DNA from: Ptychodera flava
Taxonomy: Eukaryota; Hemichordata; Enteropneusta; Ptychoderidae
Assembly (NCBI RefSeq): GCF_041260155.1
Contig: NC_091930.1
Coordinates: 2,046,501-2,110,500 of the forward strand
Direction of reading: 5' to 3'
Length of the DNA stretch: 64,000 nucleotides
The translations under genes and the position numbers were made by a program. The notes beneath the pieces are model-generated. The model was not told the origin of the DNA. It saw nothing but the letters and a program-made list of their open reading frames with translations, and did not search any database. Each line of letters begins with the position of its first letter. Within the stretch, counting starts at the first letter, position 1. Below, in pieces: positions 47,875-60,119 of the stretch.

Positions 47875-48900
47875 CATATGTTCTCATGGTTTGGTTCTGT
47901 ATTGGCCACAGCATTTGTATTTTTCCGTCCTCTCTCCAATGGAACATTATGTATGGTGGTGAAAAAACAACCAAGATGATACAGAATAATAATATGCAAA
48001 TACACTGGACTGTACAGGATGTAATGCCCAATGGGTGTTTAATTGACGTAGCAAGTACATTATGTCTCCATGTTCACAGTTCCAGTGCTTAAAGTCCGGC
48101 AATACTTTTTACCATGGTAACAATCCATTTTTAGAAAGTGACATTTGCACTAGATACAATGAAACAGTCCATCCATTCAACACTCTGTCCATTTCAATTG
48201 CTACTTATTGCCACATAAAATTTGTACAATCCATTTGTAACTCTTTTTTTTTAGTTTTATTTTTTCACTTAATGTAATTATATTTTTCAGAGTTTTATAT
48301 CTTCTAAAATGATATGTATAAATTTCTCCTGGAATGATTATTTCTCGTTGCTTCCATTTAAAAAAAACGGGAAAAATTTCCGTCCACTCTGTATATGGTT
48401 GTGAAGTGTGCATATTAACAACATACACAACTTCAAAGTTCTACATTACATTCCAAGATAGCACTTCTTTGTACATAATTTGGATAATTGTGAATCTCCT
48501 TTATTTTTATGATTCTTGTAAAATTTACCTAAGGCTGGTTTTTTTTTTCTGATTTTCAAATAATGTATACCCATGACAACAGTCTGTATATGACTGTGGG
48601 AGAACCTGGTATTGTATCAAACGCTTCACAGATTTCAACATATCACTGTGATCAGAAGTACATAATAGCACAATTTCTTTGTTATGGGTCGATAGCTCAG
48701 TTTCAGCAATACAAAAGTACTGTACTCTTATATATTCAAGACTATGGCTGTAATCAATTTCGATTTGTATATTTACATACTTCACATATTTTTTATATGT
48801 ATATTTCCAATAAATAAAAGTAGTAGATTTATGCATCAGTGGCTGTTTTGCATTATTTTTCACAATGATGGTAGTAAAAGGCAAGACTCGTATAGCATGA
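47875..48900. other. Intergenic, AT-rich, no gene seen
   Basis: Short open frames only, with no coding character. An AATAAATAAAA cluster at about 48810 could be a distal poly(A) site of the upstream gene. Confidence 0.5.
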
Positions 48901-49310
48901 ACAATTAAGGTGCAAATAACTTTAATTTTGCATGATTTTAAGTACCCACTGACAAAGTCCAGGGACTTCTAGATTTTGTCGTGTCCATGTGTGCGTCTGT
49001 TTACACAAATTTCTCAGAGAGCAGTTTCTTTCAAACTTGGTACAAGGATTACTCCCTATGTCATACATATGCACATTAATTTGTTTATGATACATTCCAA
49101 TAAGACCATTATTTCCCTCAACAGTTTCTAAATCATTAACCAAGTTGGGATGATGCCATTGACAGTGATCTGTTTTCATTTTTTTCGCTTTGTTTATAAA
49201 TTACATGTTCTTGTCCTGCTCTCCCAAATATATGAAAACACCAACTTTTTCACTTATCAGCTCAGCGTCTATGTATGGTAATGTACTGTCATTGTTAACA
49301 TTTAAGTTCT
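48900..49310. repeat. Interspersed-repeat-like block
   Basis: Non-coding segment with the phrase CTTTCAAACTTGGTACAAGG and a TATGCACATTAATTTG motif that echoes the adjoining arrays. Probably the left part of the composite repeat block; boundaries are uncertain. Confidence 0.35.
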
Positions 49311-49319
49311 TGTCCAGAC

Positions 49320-49492
49320 AAGAATGAACACAACAACAACAAATAAACACTGCAGTCAACACATGTACAGGCTGATAAGGTTGATAAGCTCAACATCGTT
49401 TATCTGAACTTACTTTGGGAGTAGAACAAGAAACTGAGCTGACATTAAGAACAAAAATAGTGAGAAAAATCATCAAACGTTATAGTCACTTC
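49320..49492. repeat. Family B MITE, half copy
   Basis: Matches the right half of 18248-18602 (CACTGCAGTCAACACATGTACAGGCTG; GAGTAGAACAAGAAACT). Confidence 0.6.
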
Positions 49493-49599
49493 TGTATACA
49501 AATACTGTTTACAACAATTAAGTATGATCATTTCCACAATTTTTGAGCTCAAGGTTCAGATTGCTATAGGAATATCATAGTATCTTCAATGTATATAGG

Positions 49600-50130
49600 A
49601 AGTTTCATCAACTTTCGTCAAGTCAATTCAGATGTATATATCCATAATTAGGAAAGTTCATAAAATATGCAAATTAGAAATTGGCTGAAGTAAAAATGCT
49701 TAATGACTTTCAGTAATGTGAAACATAATTCATAAACATCAATTTCATCATGTAGATCAAGTCCAATGCAGACATATCCCCATTAGGAAAGCTAATCGAA
49801 TATGCAAATTGGCTATTTTCATGTCACCCTTTTATGTCTTTCATGGCACATAAATAATTATGTGATCAACATTTGCATCAAATCTCATTCAGTTCTGTGA
49901 AGCCGTTCCAAATGAATGTCTGTTTTCTAAAATCATTAATTCTGTAAATTGGTATGACATTTGCAAGCCACATCCATCCAAAACTTATCAATTCTTGCCA
50001 TTCTCAAACAATCTCTTTACAGATATGATTCTGAGCCGATGAGCCATTCTTAAGATATCGGACCACCAGACACAGACATACGAGCATCACTTCAACATGA
50101 ACTCACATATGCGAATACATGAGCTAAAAG
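49600..50130. repeat. Degenerate direct repeat, about 136-bp spacing
   Basis: ATTAGGAAAGTTCATAAAATATGCAAATT at about 49648 and ATTAGGAAAGCTAATCGAATATGCAAATT at about 49784 show a repeated unit. The block ends with a TTCTTAAGATATCGGACCACCAGACA phrase. Confidence 0.5.
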
Positions 50131-50249
50131 TGTGTCGACTCCTTGTCCAGTAAAGGTATAGATAAACCTGGTTTTACCATTATACTTGCCTAATTTGACA
50201 GATATTTTGGGGAAAAAAATGTGTGTATGAAACACTTTGCTCAAAAGCT

Positions 50250-51662
50250 ATCAATCTAAGCCAAACAGCGAGTCATCCTGGGACTAATTGCAACCGAAAT
50301 TATTTCTTCACCATGCATCTTGGAAAGGTCCTAGAAATAAAATATACTTAAACTATAATAAAATCTAAGGGGTGCAACAGTGCCTAATTTGCATAAATGT
50401 AAAGGGGGCTTATGGATACAAAATTGTCTCCTATAGAAGGTTTTCTTTATGCAGGTTTTGGTTTTTTTCCTTTGTTTTGCTGCAGGCAATGTTGATGAAA
50501 CTATTTTGTCGTCATTTACTTTTCTTTGTATTTTCTTAATTAATGACTGTTTTTAAGCTACTAGTGAGAGCAATGGGACAATTTTTTCACTGTGTATTTT
50601 AGGGAGGTCCTAGAATGACATACTTAGAGTATAGTAAAATCTAGAAAATGAAACACTGCCTAATTGGCATAAATGTAAAAGGGGTTATGGGTACCAAATT
50701 GTCACTGATAGTATATTTCTTCATCAAATATTTGGCTAAATATGATATTTTATGCTGGTTTTTGGCTTATTTGTATAGCTTTAGGTATAGGCAATGTTGA
50801 TGAAAATATTTTTTCGTCATAGAAACGTTCCTTATTTCCATAAATCCAACATGGCCGCCACAACACTTCGATTTTCTTTGTATTTCCCTTCGGAATAACT
50901 ATTTTTATCCCTTTACTGAGAGCAATTGAGAATGTTTTCACAGTGTATTGTACAGAGGCCATTGAATGACAAACTAAAAGTCTACTGCAATCGAAAAGGT
51001 GAAACAGTGCCTAATTTGCATCGATATAAACGGGTAATAGGTGCAATACGTTCACTGATAAAAGAATTATGCATAATTAAGTGAGAACAACGTAATGTTT
51101 GTTTAAGCAATGTATTTGTCTTGTTTTTTGTCCAGGCAATATTTTTAAATATTTTATCGCCTTAGAAATATTCCTCATTTGTACACACCACTTCACTTTT
51201 CCCTTTATTTGACCAATAAATGACTATATATATTGATCGAACAACCAAAGGCATTATAACTATTTCTTCATCGTACATTTTAGGAGGGTCAAGGAATGAC
51301 ATACTAAAAGTTTAATGATGTTGTGCACAAGACACCTAATTTACCCAAATGCAAACTTAAGTAATTTAAGAGATAAGCTGACATTGTAATGACTATTTAT
51401 GATCATTTTAGCTTTTTTAACTTAGGCAATATATTCACATATATCTTACAGCAATAAAAATATTTCTCATTTGCACGAGTCCAATATGTCCACCATGTCA
51501 CTTCCATTTTTCATCGGGAATAAAAAATAGTTACAAATTTAACCTAAGGATAATTGGAAATGAATTATTTCTTCACCCTGAATATTTAAAAGGTCCAAGA
51601 AAAGATCTACTCATAGTATAATCTACATTATGCAACAGGGCTAATTGTAAAAGGTTTTATAG
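50250..51662. repeat. Degenerate tandem array, about 5 units of 280-350 bp
   Basis: Each unit has a 'TTCACNNTGNAT..AGGTCC..GAATGACATACT' start and a 'GTGCCTAATTTGCATAAATGTAAA' end. Unit starts are near 50310, 50588, 50939, 51268 and 51572. Related sequence in reverse orientation lies at 53160-53650. Confidence 0.7.
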
Positions 51663-53160
51663 CTCGTGTTTTTTCGCAGAGCCGCACGTACTTCTCACCT
51701 TCGGCTCGCAACAGAGAAAAATTCCATAGTATTATATATTTTTCACATGAACAGTCCACTTACTGTTCGTTTAATGCGGACGGCTCTAAATTATAGTCGA
51801 GGATTGCAAACATATTGTCGCGATTTTGGATTTCTTTCCCGGCATAACTTTAATTTCACGAGTAAAACCTCACATCGTCCTCGAGATGTGCAAAACATTT
51901 CCTGGATACTTTCATTTATAAATCCGATCAAGTTAAAAATTTGATACACCGAATGCCATCTTAACGAATCAGACACACGAATTTGGTCACGTGAACTTGT
52001 CAATCATTGTCTCGCGCTGTCCAGACGCCAAAGGAAGTTTGCTAGCGCCTGCTAGCCGCAGGTGCTAAAATCAGAGTTATTTAGAAAATTTTATCTATGA
52101 AGCGGGGTGGGGGCCAACAACAAGATCGAAATAATAGTTCGTATTCTAGAAGGTGTCGTAGCTTTCAAAATATCACAATCGTATGTACGTAAAATTTTTG
52201 CAAGCCCGAAAAGTTCAGTTCGATGGTAAGCTTATACCCACTGTGACCCAGACTGAGTACGTGTGACCAAAACAGGCAGTCACCACCGGTCTCCGCCGGT
52301 GTCAACTCGTCATTCCCGATCCCGGTCGTCAATGTTTATGTCTTACGAACTTTGATATTTGCAGTAACACATATCTCACCCGTAGACACCTCCTGGTACA
52401 ACTGTATCATCACCTCACTTGAGGTACCCCTTTCACCATTCTCATGGGATATGCAATGAACTGTAGCAGCCTTAATAGACCCTGCAAAAAGCAAAATCTA
52501 GACTTTCTGTTGTCAACTCAAGGAAACAAATGACCCATCTAGAGGACGATGAGGTGAAGAAAAAGGAAGAGAAAGAAATTTATGATAATGATAATGACCA
52601 TCAAACCGATTGTCACCATCACCATCATGGTGATTCAACTGATGTTTGTTATTTAATAATGATAGTTCAATTATGAGAAAGATGACAAGTGCAAAGTGTC
52701 GCAAAACATTTATTAGCAACTGGGTATTTCTATTCTGATTTTACAAAATGGCCAAATACATTAAAATTCCTTCAAAACTTTTACTGCAATTGAACAGATT
52801 GTTACAAACTATTGGCAATGGATGTCAAAACATTGAACACTTCCGCAGAACATGATTGTTCATGAATACCCTTAAACTTCATAAAAGAAAGAATATGACA
52901 TTAAACTGGTCCAATAATCATTTCCATTCAAGGTAATACTTTACCAGGTCCATGTGATATTTGTGAAATTACAAAGTTAAGTAGGACCATCCTGAACCAC
53001 TGATAGTTAGTGGTGGTACCAGGTGTCCGGAAAGGGTAAGCGTAAAATGCTAGCATGCTACACCCATCAGGATTGGTCCCAAAGAATATCAAAAGAAAAT
53101 ATTCTGTTTCCTTTTTTAAAAAGATAATACGTTGAAACTCTTTTCTTTATTCGTTGCATT
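51663..53160. other. Intergenic, no gene seen
   Basis: Slightly more CpG from 51.66 to 52.4 kb than its surroundings. A small inverted motif TGCTAGCGCCTGCTAGC lies near 52040. Frames on both strands are short and lack coding character. Confidence 0.5.
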
Positions 53161-53650
53161 TCTGAGTAACCAGAAAATGTCAATGGAAGCTGTTGTGGTC
53201 ATATTATATTCAGGAGACAATTTGTATCAATTATGCATATTAGGCCTGGGCACAGGATATTTTTGTATTAAAATAATAAGCTTGCAAATTAGGTCAACCT
53301 ATGGTATTTGGGACATATAATTGATAATCCTTCAAAACTTTAGCAACATATGAGTTTAAACTTTCATTTTGTCAGAAATAATGGAAAAATTGAGCTAATA
53401 TATGCACATTAGTTAATTTCCGTGACTTTTATTGTTCTACACTTTAACAAGTAACTAGTTAAACCTTACTAAATTGTATGGCAAAGAAAAAAGTCACTTG
53501 AATTCAGTTTACTTGCCCAAACTGTGAGTATAGCAGTCATTTTAAAGGCAATATATTGCTAATTTATATGTAATTAGTGAGACCTTTCCAAAGGTCATGG
53601 TGGAGAAATAATTTCTGTTACAATTAGTCCTATGTTAAACCCAAAATTGA
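53160..53650 (-). repeat. Reverse-oriented relatives of the 50250-51662 array
   Basis: Reverse complement gives GGACTAATTGTAACAGAAATTATTTCTCCACCATG, matching the unit start region at about 50280. TGCATATTAGGCCT near 53235 matches the unit end. Confidence 0.55.
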
Positions 53651-53871
53651 CTTGACTATTAACACAGTGTGAAATGAATTATTGCCATATGCCAATTTAG
53701 ACGCCGGGGTGTCTAACAATGTACTTCAAATTTATCAAGTGTAAATTGCAACAATTATATTAGTGACTTCCAACTGAGTCGAAATTGGCAGCCGCCCGTG
53801 ATAATACCCCTTCACGGCAGGTTCACATGAATTGGACAGCAATTTTGGCAAAAGGTGAACGTTAACAATAA

Positions 53872-53935
53872 TGCACCTTGGTATCGTATTCAGACTCTCA
53901 AAATTTCTACATTCTTTTCCGATTTACAACTTGCT
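53872..53935 (-). repeat. Family A fragment
   Basis: AATGCACCTTGG followed by ATTCAGACTCTCAAA is the terminal 60 bp or so of family A. Confidence 0.5.
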
Positions 53936-55390
53936 ACGACTCAGTGTAAGCTCATGGATTAAATCCAACTTTGTTTATGGCGGGTTGTGACAATCAAAAC
54001 ACGTGGTAAAATTTAGCAAGATCACATGTCGATTTTACAACTTACGAAAAATAATGTTTGGGCTCTGAGGATTTTAAATAGGTAAGGTCGGATTACCTTA
54101 AACGCTTCCTCTTTATTTTTGCCTTATTTACTTCATTCTACTGGGAAGACATATTAACAAAATTCAGCCAAACTTGGATCTGTAAAACAGCGCAAGTGTA
54201 AGGAGGCATGGAGTCTACCAAATTCTGTTTGTTCCTTCCTGAAACAATCGCAAGAAAGATAGACAATGCTTCAATCGGTATAAATCGAAATTACTGCCTT
54301 GCCCGGATGATTGCCAATTGTTTGGTTTCTCAATTAAATAGTTGTCCATTTAATTTCTGCTACACAAAACTGAACGGCTCTCTATCAGGGCTACCATTAG
54401 AGAAACGTTTTCCCTATCTGCAGAAAAAGAGTACGTTATTTGTCATTTTAATTCATATTTTAAGCTTATTTAAAGTATTGTAATATCGCCCTATGTCCAC
54501 GTCACAGAGAATTCTGTGACGTGAACATAGGTACATACTGAAAAATGTTGAGTGGCCACTACGAGTGAATTGGTGTGTAAGTGGTATCGCTTTGATGACG
54601 TTTATTTTATGGCTTCATCAAAGCTTACACTGTACTGACCATAATTCGAGTTTTTTTTCTCGAGTCAATTTGCCCGAATGGAACAAACTTTCATGTTGTT
54701 ATCGATGATACTTCTGTCCGAGACGAATCACAACATATTTACTACATGCGACTTATACTCGCAAAACATTGTATTAAATAATTCCCCATGTCATCTGTAT
54801 TTTTAGGAGATGTGTTGTCTTTGTTTTTCTCGATTGCATTATGATCATGAGTTCTTCCAATTACGCTCGACATCTCCAAACTCTTCCTTTAATTAAGTCT
54901 CATTATGCTTTGACACTTGAACATTCTTGTAATTTCAGAATACTCATCAGCGAGGTTAATTTTCTTCCACTGGAATATTCTACAACACTTTCCCCAGTGG
55001 GTTGCAGCATAGATAATTGCACAAATTACGTAATTCACAAACCTTCAACTGTGTCAATGACCGAAGTACCTTTGCGTTTCCTTGAAATGCATGAATTACA
55101 TTTCCACGTAATTCCATTGATATCTTTAAACTACGGAGTGAACCCCCTAACCTGGCATTAAAGATCAGTTGATTTTTTTTATCTTTCAAATAACAATCAA
55201 AAAAGCCAATCCGTTCCGTGTTGGCCATTCAAGATCACGAACTGAAGTTCATCATTGACAGGTGTTAGGCCTAATGAACGTGTTGCAGAAAAGGTTTTAT
55301 TCTGAGGGCAATGCTATTCTCCACAGGTATCGTGTGTTCCAACTTTACTCACCTCCAGCCCACCGGTATAACTACAGTCCCATCACAACA
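53936..55390. other. Intergenic, no gene seen; contains a CRE-bearing palindrome
   Basis: 54490-54531 is a near-perfect 42-bp inverted repeat whose arms contain CACGTCAC / GTGACGTG. Otherwise only short frames without coding character. Confidence 0.5.
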
Positions 55391-55397
55391 TAAGGTC

Positions 55398-55503
55398 AAC
55401 AACAACAACAACAAGAACAACAACAACACGACTAATATAAACATAAACATCAATACAAACAACAACAACAACAACAACAATAACAACAACAACAACAACC
55501 AGG
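55398..55503. repeat. (AAC)n microsatellite, interrupted
   Basis: Long CAA/AAC runs broken by ATAAAC words. Confidence 0.95.
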
Positions 55504-56210
55504 AATCAGGGTGCCCTGTGATGCCTGTTGATATTTAATCCTCTTCCACATTTGCGGTGTGTTCCATTCCAATGAATTTGACTCAACAATGAATGTGCTA
55601 AAATTGGGATATTCAATTTTGTGTTCCAATCTCTCCCTCGGATGCTAGCATGAATCTCAGTCCAACAATTGCATTTTTACCAGCCACTGTTATTTACCCA
55701 ATGGCAGCAAATGCTGTATGGATTATTGAAACGATGGATTTGATCATATTGGACTGCACGTAAGACTGTCAATTATTTCTTGTCAAAATAATTAAAGTGT
55801 TTATCCTTTTGTGATACCCCTTGTCCTTCCTATCTATTTCGCTCGTTAAATTGTGGCCAACAGTGCAAAATTCAATGGTGTGCATGACAGTAGGCCCACA
55901 CCTCCGTGTCCGCTCAACATATAATCTTAACATAACTTTTACAGTTACATTCCACAATATTATGGACGCCTGCTCTAAGGTCAGAGGAAATTCATCTCAG
56001 AGACTGTCTGAGGTATCAGCTCAGAAATCTCTGAGCTCTACCCTCCCCTTCTGTCGAAGAGGGATTTCAAAAGTCAACTCTATCCAGGAGGCTGCGCGTA
56101 GAAGTACTATGAAACGGGGAAGCGGTACTAATATCAGGCCAGACCACTACACAAATTTTCGAAGGACGACATGTTTTTACATATTTCCAAATAAAGATTA
56201 AACAATTTAT
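55504..56210. other. Intergenic, no gene seen
   Basis: Contains GGTCAGAGGAAATTCATCTCAGAGACTGTCTGAGG with several short inverted words near 55980-56035. No coding support. Confidence 0.45.
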
Positions 56211-56214
56211 ACAA

Positions 56215-56310
56215 GCATGCATGCATGCATACATACATACATACATACATACATACATACATACATACATACATACATACATACATACATACATACATAC
56301 ATACATACAT

Positions 56311-56357
<47 letters not shown>

Positions 56358-56373
56358 TACATACATACGTACT
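56215..56373. repeat. (CATA)n then (CAGA)n microsatellite
   Basis: About 95 bases of CATA followed by about 45 of CAGA and a short CATA tail; both strands look open but this is the repeat alone. Confidence 0.97.
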
Positions 56374-57438
56374 GCGTACAAAGCAAATAATTATGAAAGA
56401 AAAAACTGAACAAGATAAACACATTGAATGGTAAAAACAGCGGAAAATAAATAAAAACGAAGAAACAAACAGACTAGCTTGCACCCCTTACGAAAGTTAT
56501 ACTTGAATGTATTTGTCCCGACAGCGTCTTAGTTCGGGCAAAGTGTGCGTGACGTTCTGCCCTTCACTTAACATTCTGCTTACTTCAAACAAAAACTCAG
56601 ATCAATACTTTAATTATGTTATTATTTACTCTACGTATGTATTCGTAAACGAACGAAAACAAGGAAACACCAGCGGCGTTGTTTTGCAGTAGCCATGTCT
56701 TCTTTAAATAGTTAGTCAAGCTTGATATCTTCAAGTCGCCCACACACCCACCCCCGTGTAATTTATTGACGTCGTTCGTGTAGGAGAGGGTTGGTCTTTC
56801 TCGTTGTCTCCGGGTCCTGGTGGACAATGTTAATGGTTTTTATCTCAGGACCATCGTGAACTGGAGAGAAAAGGTGACCTCCAGCCCCTTACCCATGGGG
56901 GTTTCATCATCCTTAATTGCACGAATTCTGTCCTTCATAAATCCTCGCCGGTGTCTCAATGGCAGAAGTACCTGGGACTCTGTCTTGTGCATAATACAAA
57001 ACGTCGCTTCTGTATGGTCAGAGAAAAATTATTATAAATTGTGGATGATAAATGGTTATTATTGTACGAGTACGAGGAGGTTCACTGGAAATCGCGGCCA
57101 CTTTTTTTGGTTTCAGTCTGTTCAAAGTCCGAGGCGTGGAGCAATAACAACTAGATTAGGTCAAATAAAAAGATGAATTTGTTGCAACTACCCTATTTAA
57201 GACCCTCTGAGCCGCAACCTTTGTTTTAAAAAGTCACGCGCATGATTTTGTCAAATTTCGCTGACTTTCTTTAATTACGCCAAAATGATCTCCACATGGC
57301 ATGTTATTAGAAACACATATTTTTAAGCCTTTACATTATACTAAAATCCGTGTTTTTCTGCAAAAAATGTCGTCCTTTTAGCTGACACTGTAAACTCGGT
57401 TAAACCTTTAAACGATCAAGTCGTTGTGCTAAACAAAT
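56374..57438. other. Intergenic, no gene seen
   Basis: Mixed composition; frames are short and I can find no supported exon or repeat. Confidence 0.45.
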
Positions 57439-57794
57439 GGTAGAAAGTGCCTCGGGGACAGATATTCGGACTCTCAAACTTTTACAATTCTTTTCTGATC
57501 TACCACTTGTGGGGGCTCATTTTCAAGCTCTTGGTGTAAGAAATTTTTTTCATGTTCTCAGCTTTTTTCGAAAATTGAAAATTTTCGTTTCTGCATAGAG
57601 TTAACAGAGGGACGGCGGCCATTTTGAATTTCAAATATCGGTAGGCCTAAATGTCAGATAATTTGTTTCTCTAGCACGGAATTTGCACGGTCATCCCTGA
57701 TTTTTATTTTTTATTTGATGAGAGAATCGTTGAAAGTTACATTAAGGGAAGTTAGAGCAAAAGTCTTTCTCTTTCGAGGTGCATACTACCTTAA
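57439..57794 (-). repeat. Family A TIR element (MITE)
   Basis: Full-length: GGTAGAAAGTGCCTCGG start, GAGGTGCATACTACCTTAA end. Its right TTAA (57791-57794) is also the left TTAA of the foldback element that follows. Confidence 0.85.
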
Positions 57795-58132
57795 AGGGAC
57801 AAAGTCGCCCATTTTTTCATGAAGTTTGTTTGATACGAGATACTACTTATATTGTTTGACATGTTGAAAGATACTGAATAAATGGGTGACCATGCATATA
57901 TTCGACCCCGGTTTGAGACAAATTAAATGAAACCATGGCGAAAATGAATTAATGGTCATGACCATAATTCATTTTCGCGATGGTTTCATGTATCGTGTCT
58001 TAAACCTGGGTCGAATATATGCATGGTCACCCATTCAATCAGTATCTTTCAACATGTCAGACAATATAAGTAGTATCTCGTATCCAAAAAAAAAAAAATT
58101 CATGAAAAAAATGGGCGACTTTGTCCCTTTAA
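57791..58132. mobile_element. Family G: 342-bp foldback element, near-perfect palindrome
   Basis: TTAAAGGGACAAAGTCGCCC at the left and GGGCGACTTTGTCCCTTTAA at the right. Inverted symmetry runs through the whole element to a centre near ATGGTCATGACCAT at about 57955. High arm identity suggests recent insertion or gene conversion between arms. Confidence 0.9.
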
Positions 58133-60110
58133 GGGTTTAACCCGGCTCAGGTGCGTGCGAGAGTGAAGATGCATTGCCCAGTGGGATATAATCTGTAGAC
58201 CTAGGCGATACGCATAACATTTCGTTCGTTGGCCAAGGTACATTTCGATCGTGAACTTAGAGCGCATTGACGTTGCCTTTGGTAGCGATCGAAGTCTCAC
58301 ATAAACACATAAAGTTCTAAAATAATAACCATGTCAATCAATAAATTGACTTGTGCGCACGTTGCACTGACGTCACGTGGCTGTTGATCACGGCAATACC
58401 GAAAGCCAAATAAAAATTGACAGCTCCTTATTACAACTCCGTTTTCACAAGTAAAGTTACACACTGTGTTTGAATTGCCATTTTTAAGGCTACATCTTAT
58501 GACATCGCTTTAAGCGAGAATCGAAAACAAACAGTAGATGAAAAAGCCAAATTGTGCGCAAGCGCATCACATGTGTGCTGTCTTTGATGCTGAGAGAGAT
58601 GCAAAAAACAGTTGCGTCAAACCACAGGTAGCATAGACTGGCGGTTACAGCGTCTTTATTACTCATCAACTCTCACGGATCCGGATGGAGGTAAACTTTT
58701 GACCAAAAACAGCACGAAGCAAAACTCTCGACGAGGCAACCTGAACTACAAATTCAGCTGCAGACCGAGATCACGAAAACAACCTGTAACTCGTCCAGAC
58801 TTCTCTTCAACAATGGTAAGTGGAATGTTTCGACGTCTTTCGAAGGCTACTGGTGGCCAACGGCTTGCGTGTTCTATTCGCATCATTTTTGTACAGAGCA
58901 GAAGAAGAAATACATTACCGCATCGATTCATCGAAAGGCGCCTGTGTTAAGGACCAGGTATCATGTAATATTTAAAGCCAATCGACTAAGAGTTCGTTCA
59001 TTATTTTGTTATTTGTCATTTTCGCCTTACCGCACCCCCGAGTGTGTTGTTGAGCAATACAGTTTAACTTATTGATTGGTTGAAAGCTATCTCCGCAGTC
59101 AAGGGATTTTATTGCTTATACCTTTTTCAGTCTACAGCAGCCGAAAAAAATATGTTAAAAATCTCACATCATATATTCTGTGCTTTCTTCAGAGGTGGGG
59201 GGGAGGGGTGATTAGATTAATCATATTAACTATATATCGGTTTTGCTGGTACATAGAAACGTTGAAATACTACTATATGGGTATATTTCTTTCTCTTGTC
59301 GCAAAGTAGGCAACATGAATAAATGCATTGAAATAGGATGGGCAAGTAGGATTGGGGATTTGTTGTTGTTGTTTGTTTGTTTTGCCTTTTTACTCTGAGG
59401 GGTAGCTGTCATGCAACCTTCAGTTCGGATCTGGCTTCCACATCAGTCTGAGCAGACATGTTTACTTTCCTTAGCAGATGAGAAATTATTGGACTTTTAA
59501 TAAAATATATTCATAATTAAAGAGCGTAATTACTTGATGATCAAAGTATACTCATAATATAAGCTTATGTTTCTAAGTTTCACATGCATCTTACGATCGG
59601 CAGGCAGGCATATATGGAGAACTCTTTGACAAGACGAAATTTTAGAAACCTGGCAATTATAAACGTATAATGTCTCTCTTTCTCGGTGGAAAGGGAGATT
59701 AGCCCGTTCAGCGTCTTTGGAGATGCTCCAAATACGCTTGAAGATGTCTTTTGAGAGATCTTTCCTCAGGGTTTTTGAAGCTGGCACGATCAGACAGGAG
59801 ACTGCAAGGGTAGCCCTGTTTTAAGAGTATCTGCTCGACCCGTCATTTGTTGGCGACGCGTGTGTGATTTAACCCTTTTTATATCGGTGGTGCAAGATTT
59901 AAGTAGATGAAACGTTTACGAAGTCTTCAAACACGTTATGATTGTTGAGGTCCAATTTTCACCAGACCAAAGATACCTCTGCTTTTCACGCCTTGAGTCA
60001 GACTTTGCCGCATCAAGCGAAGCTATTGTTTAAATTTACATCTTTTCTCAGGTGAGAAACCGGGCGTCGTTTCGATTTACAAATGTTACAAAGTATAAGT
60101 TAGTTGATCT
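58133..60110. other. Intergenic; weak candidate promoter and first exon inside
   Basis: TGACGTCA (58368-58375) overlaps CACGTG (58374-58379), a CRE next to an E-box. Downstream, an ATG at 58813-58815 is followed at once by GTAAGT. No further exon is visible downstream in the window. Confidence 0.3.
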
Positions 60111-60119
60111 CATTACTCA

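Noticed and set aside
54208-56201. Several + frames of about 90-126 codons
   Set aside because: No domain, no compatible splice sites and no repeat of codon pattern; length is within chance for this DNA.
56067-56484. Overlapping frames on both strands rich in His-Thr-Tyr-Ile or Cys-Met-Tyr-Val
   Set aside because: They arise only from the CATA/CAGA microsatellite.
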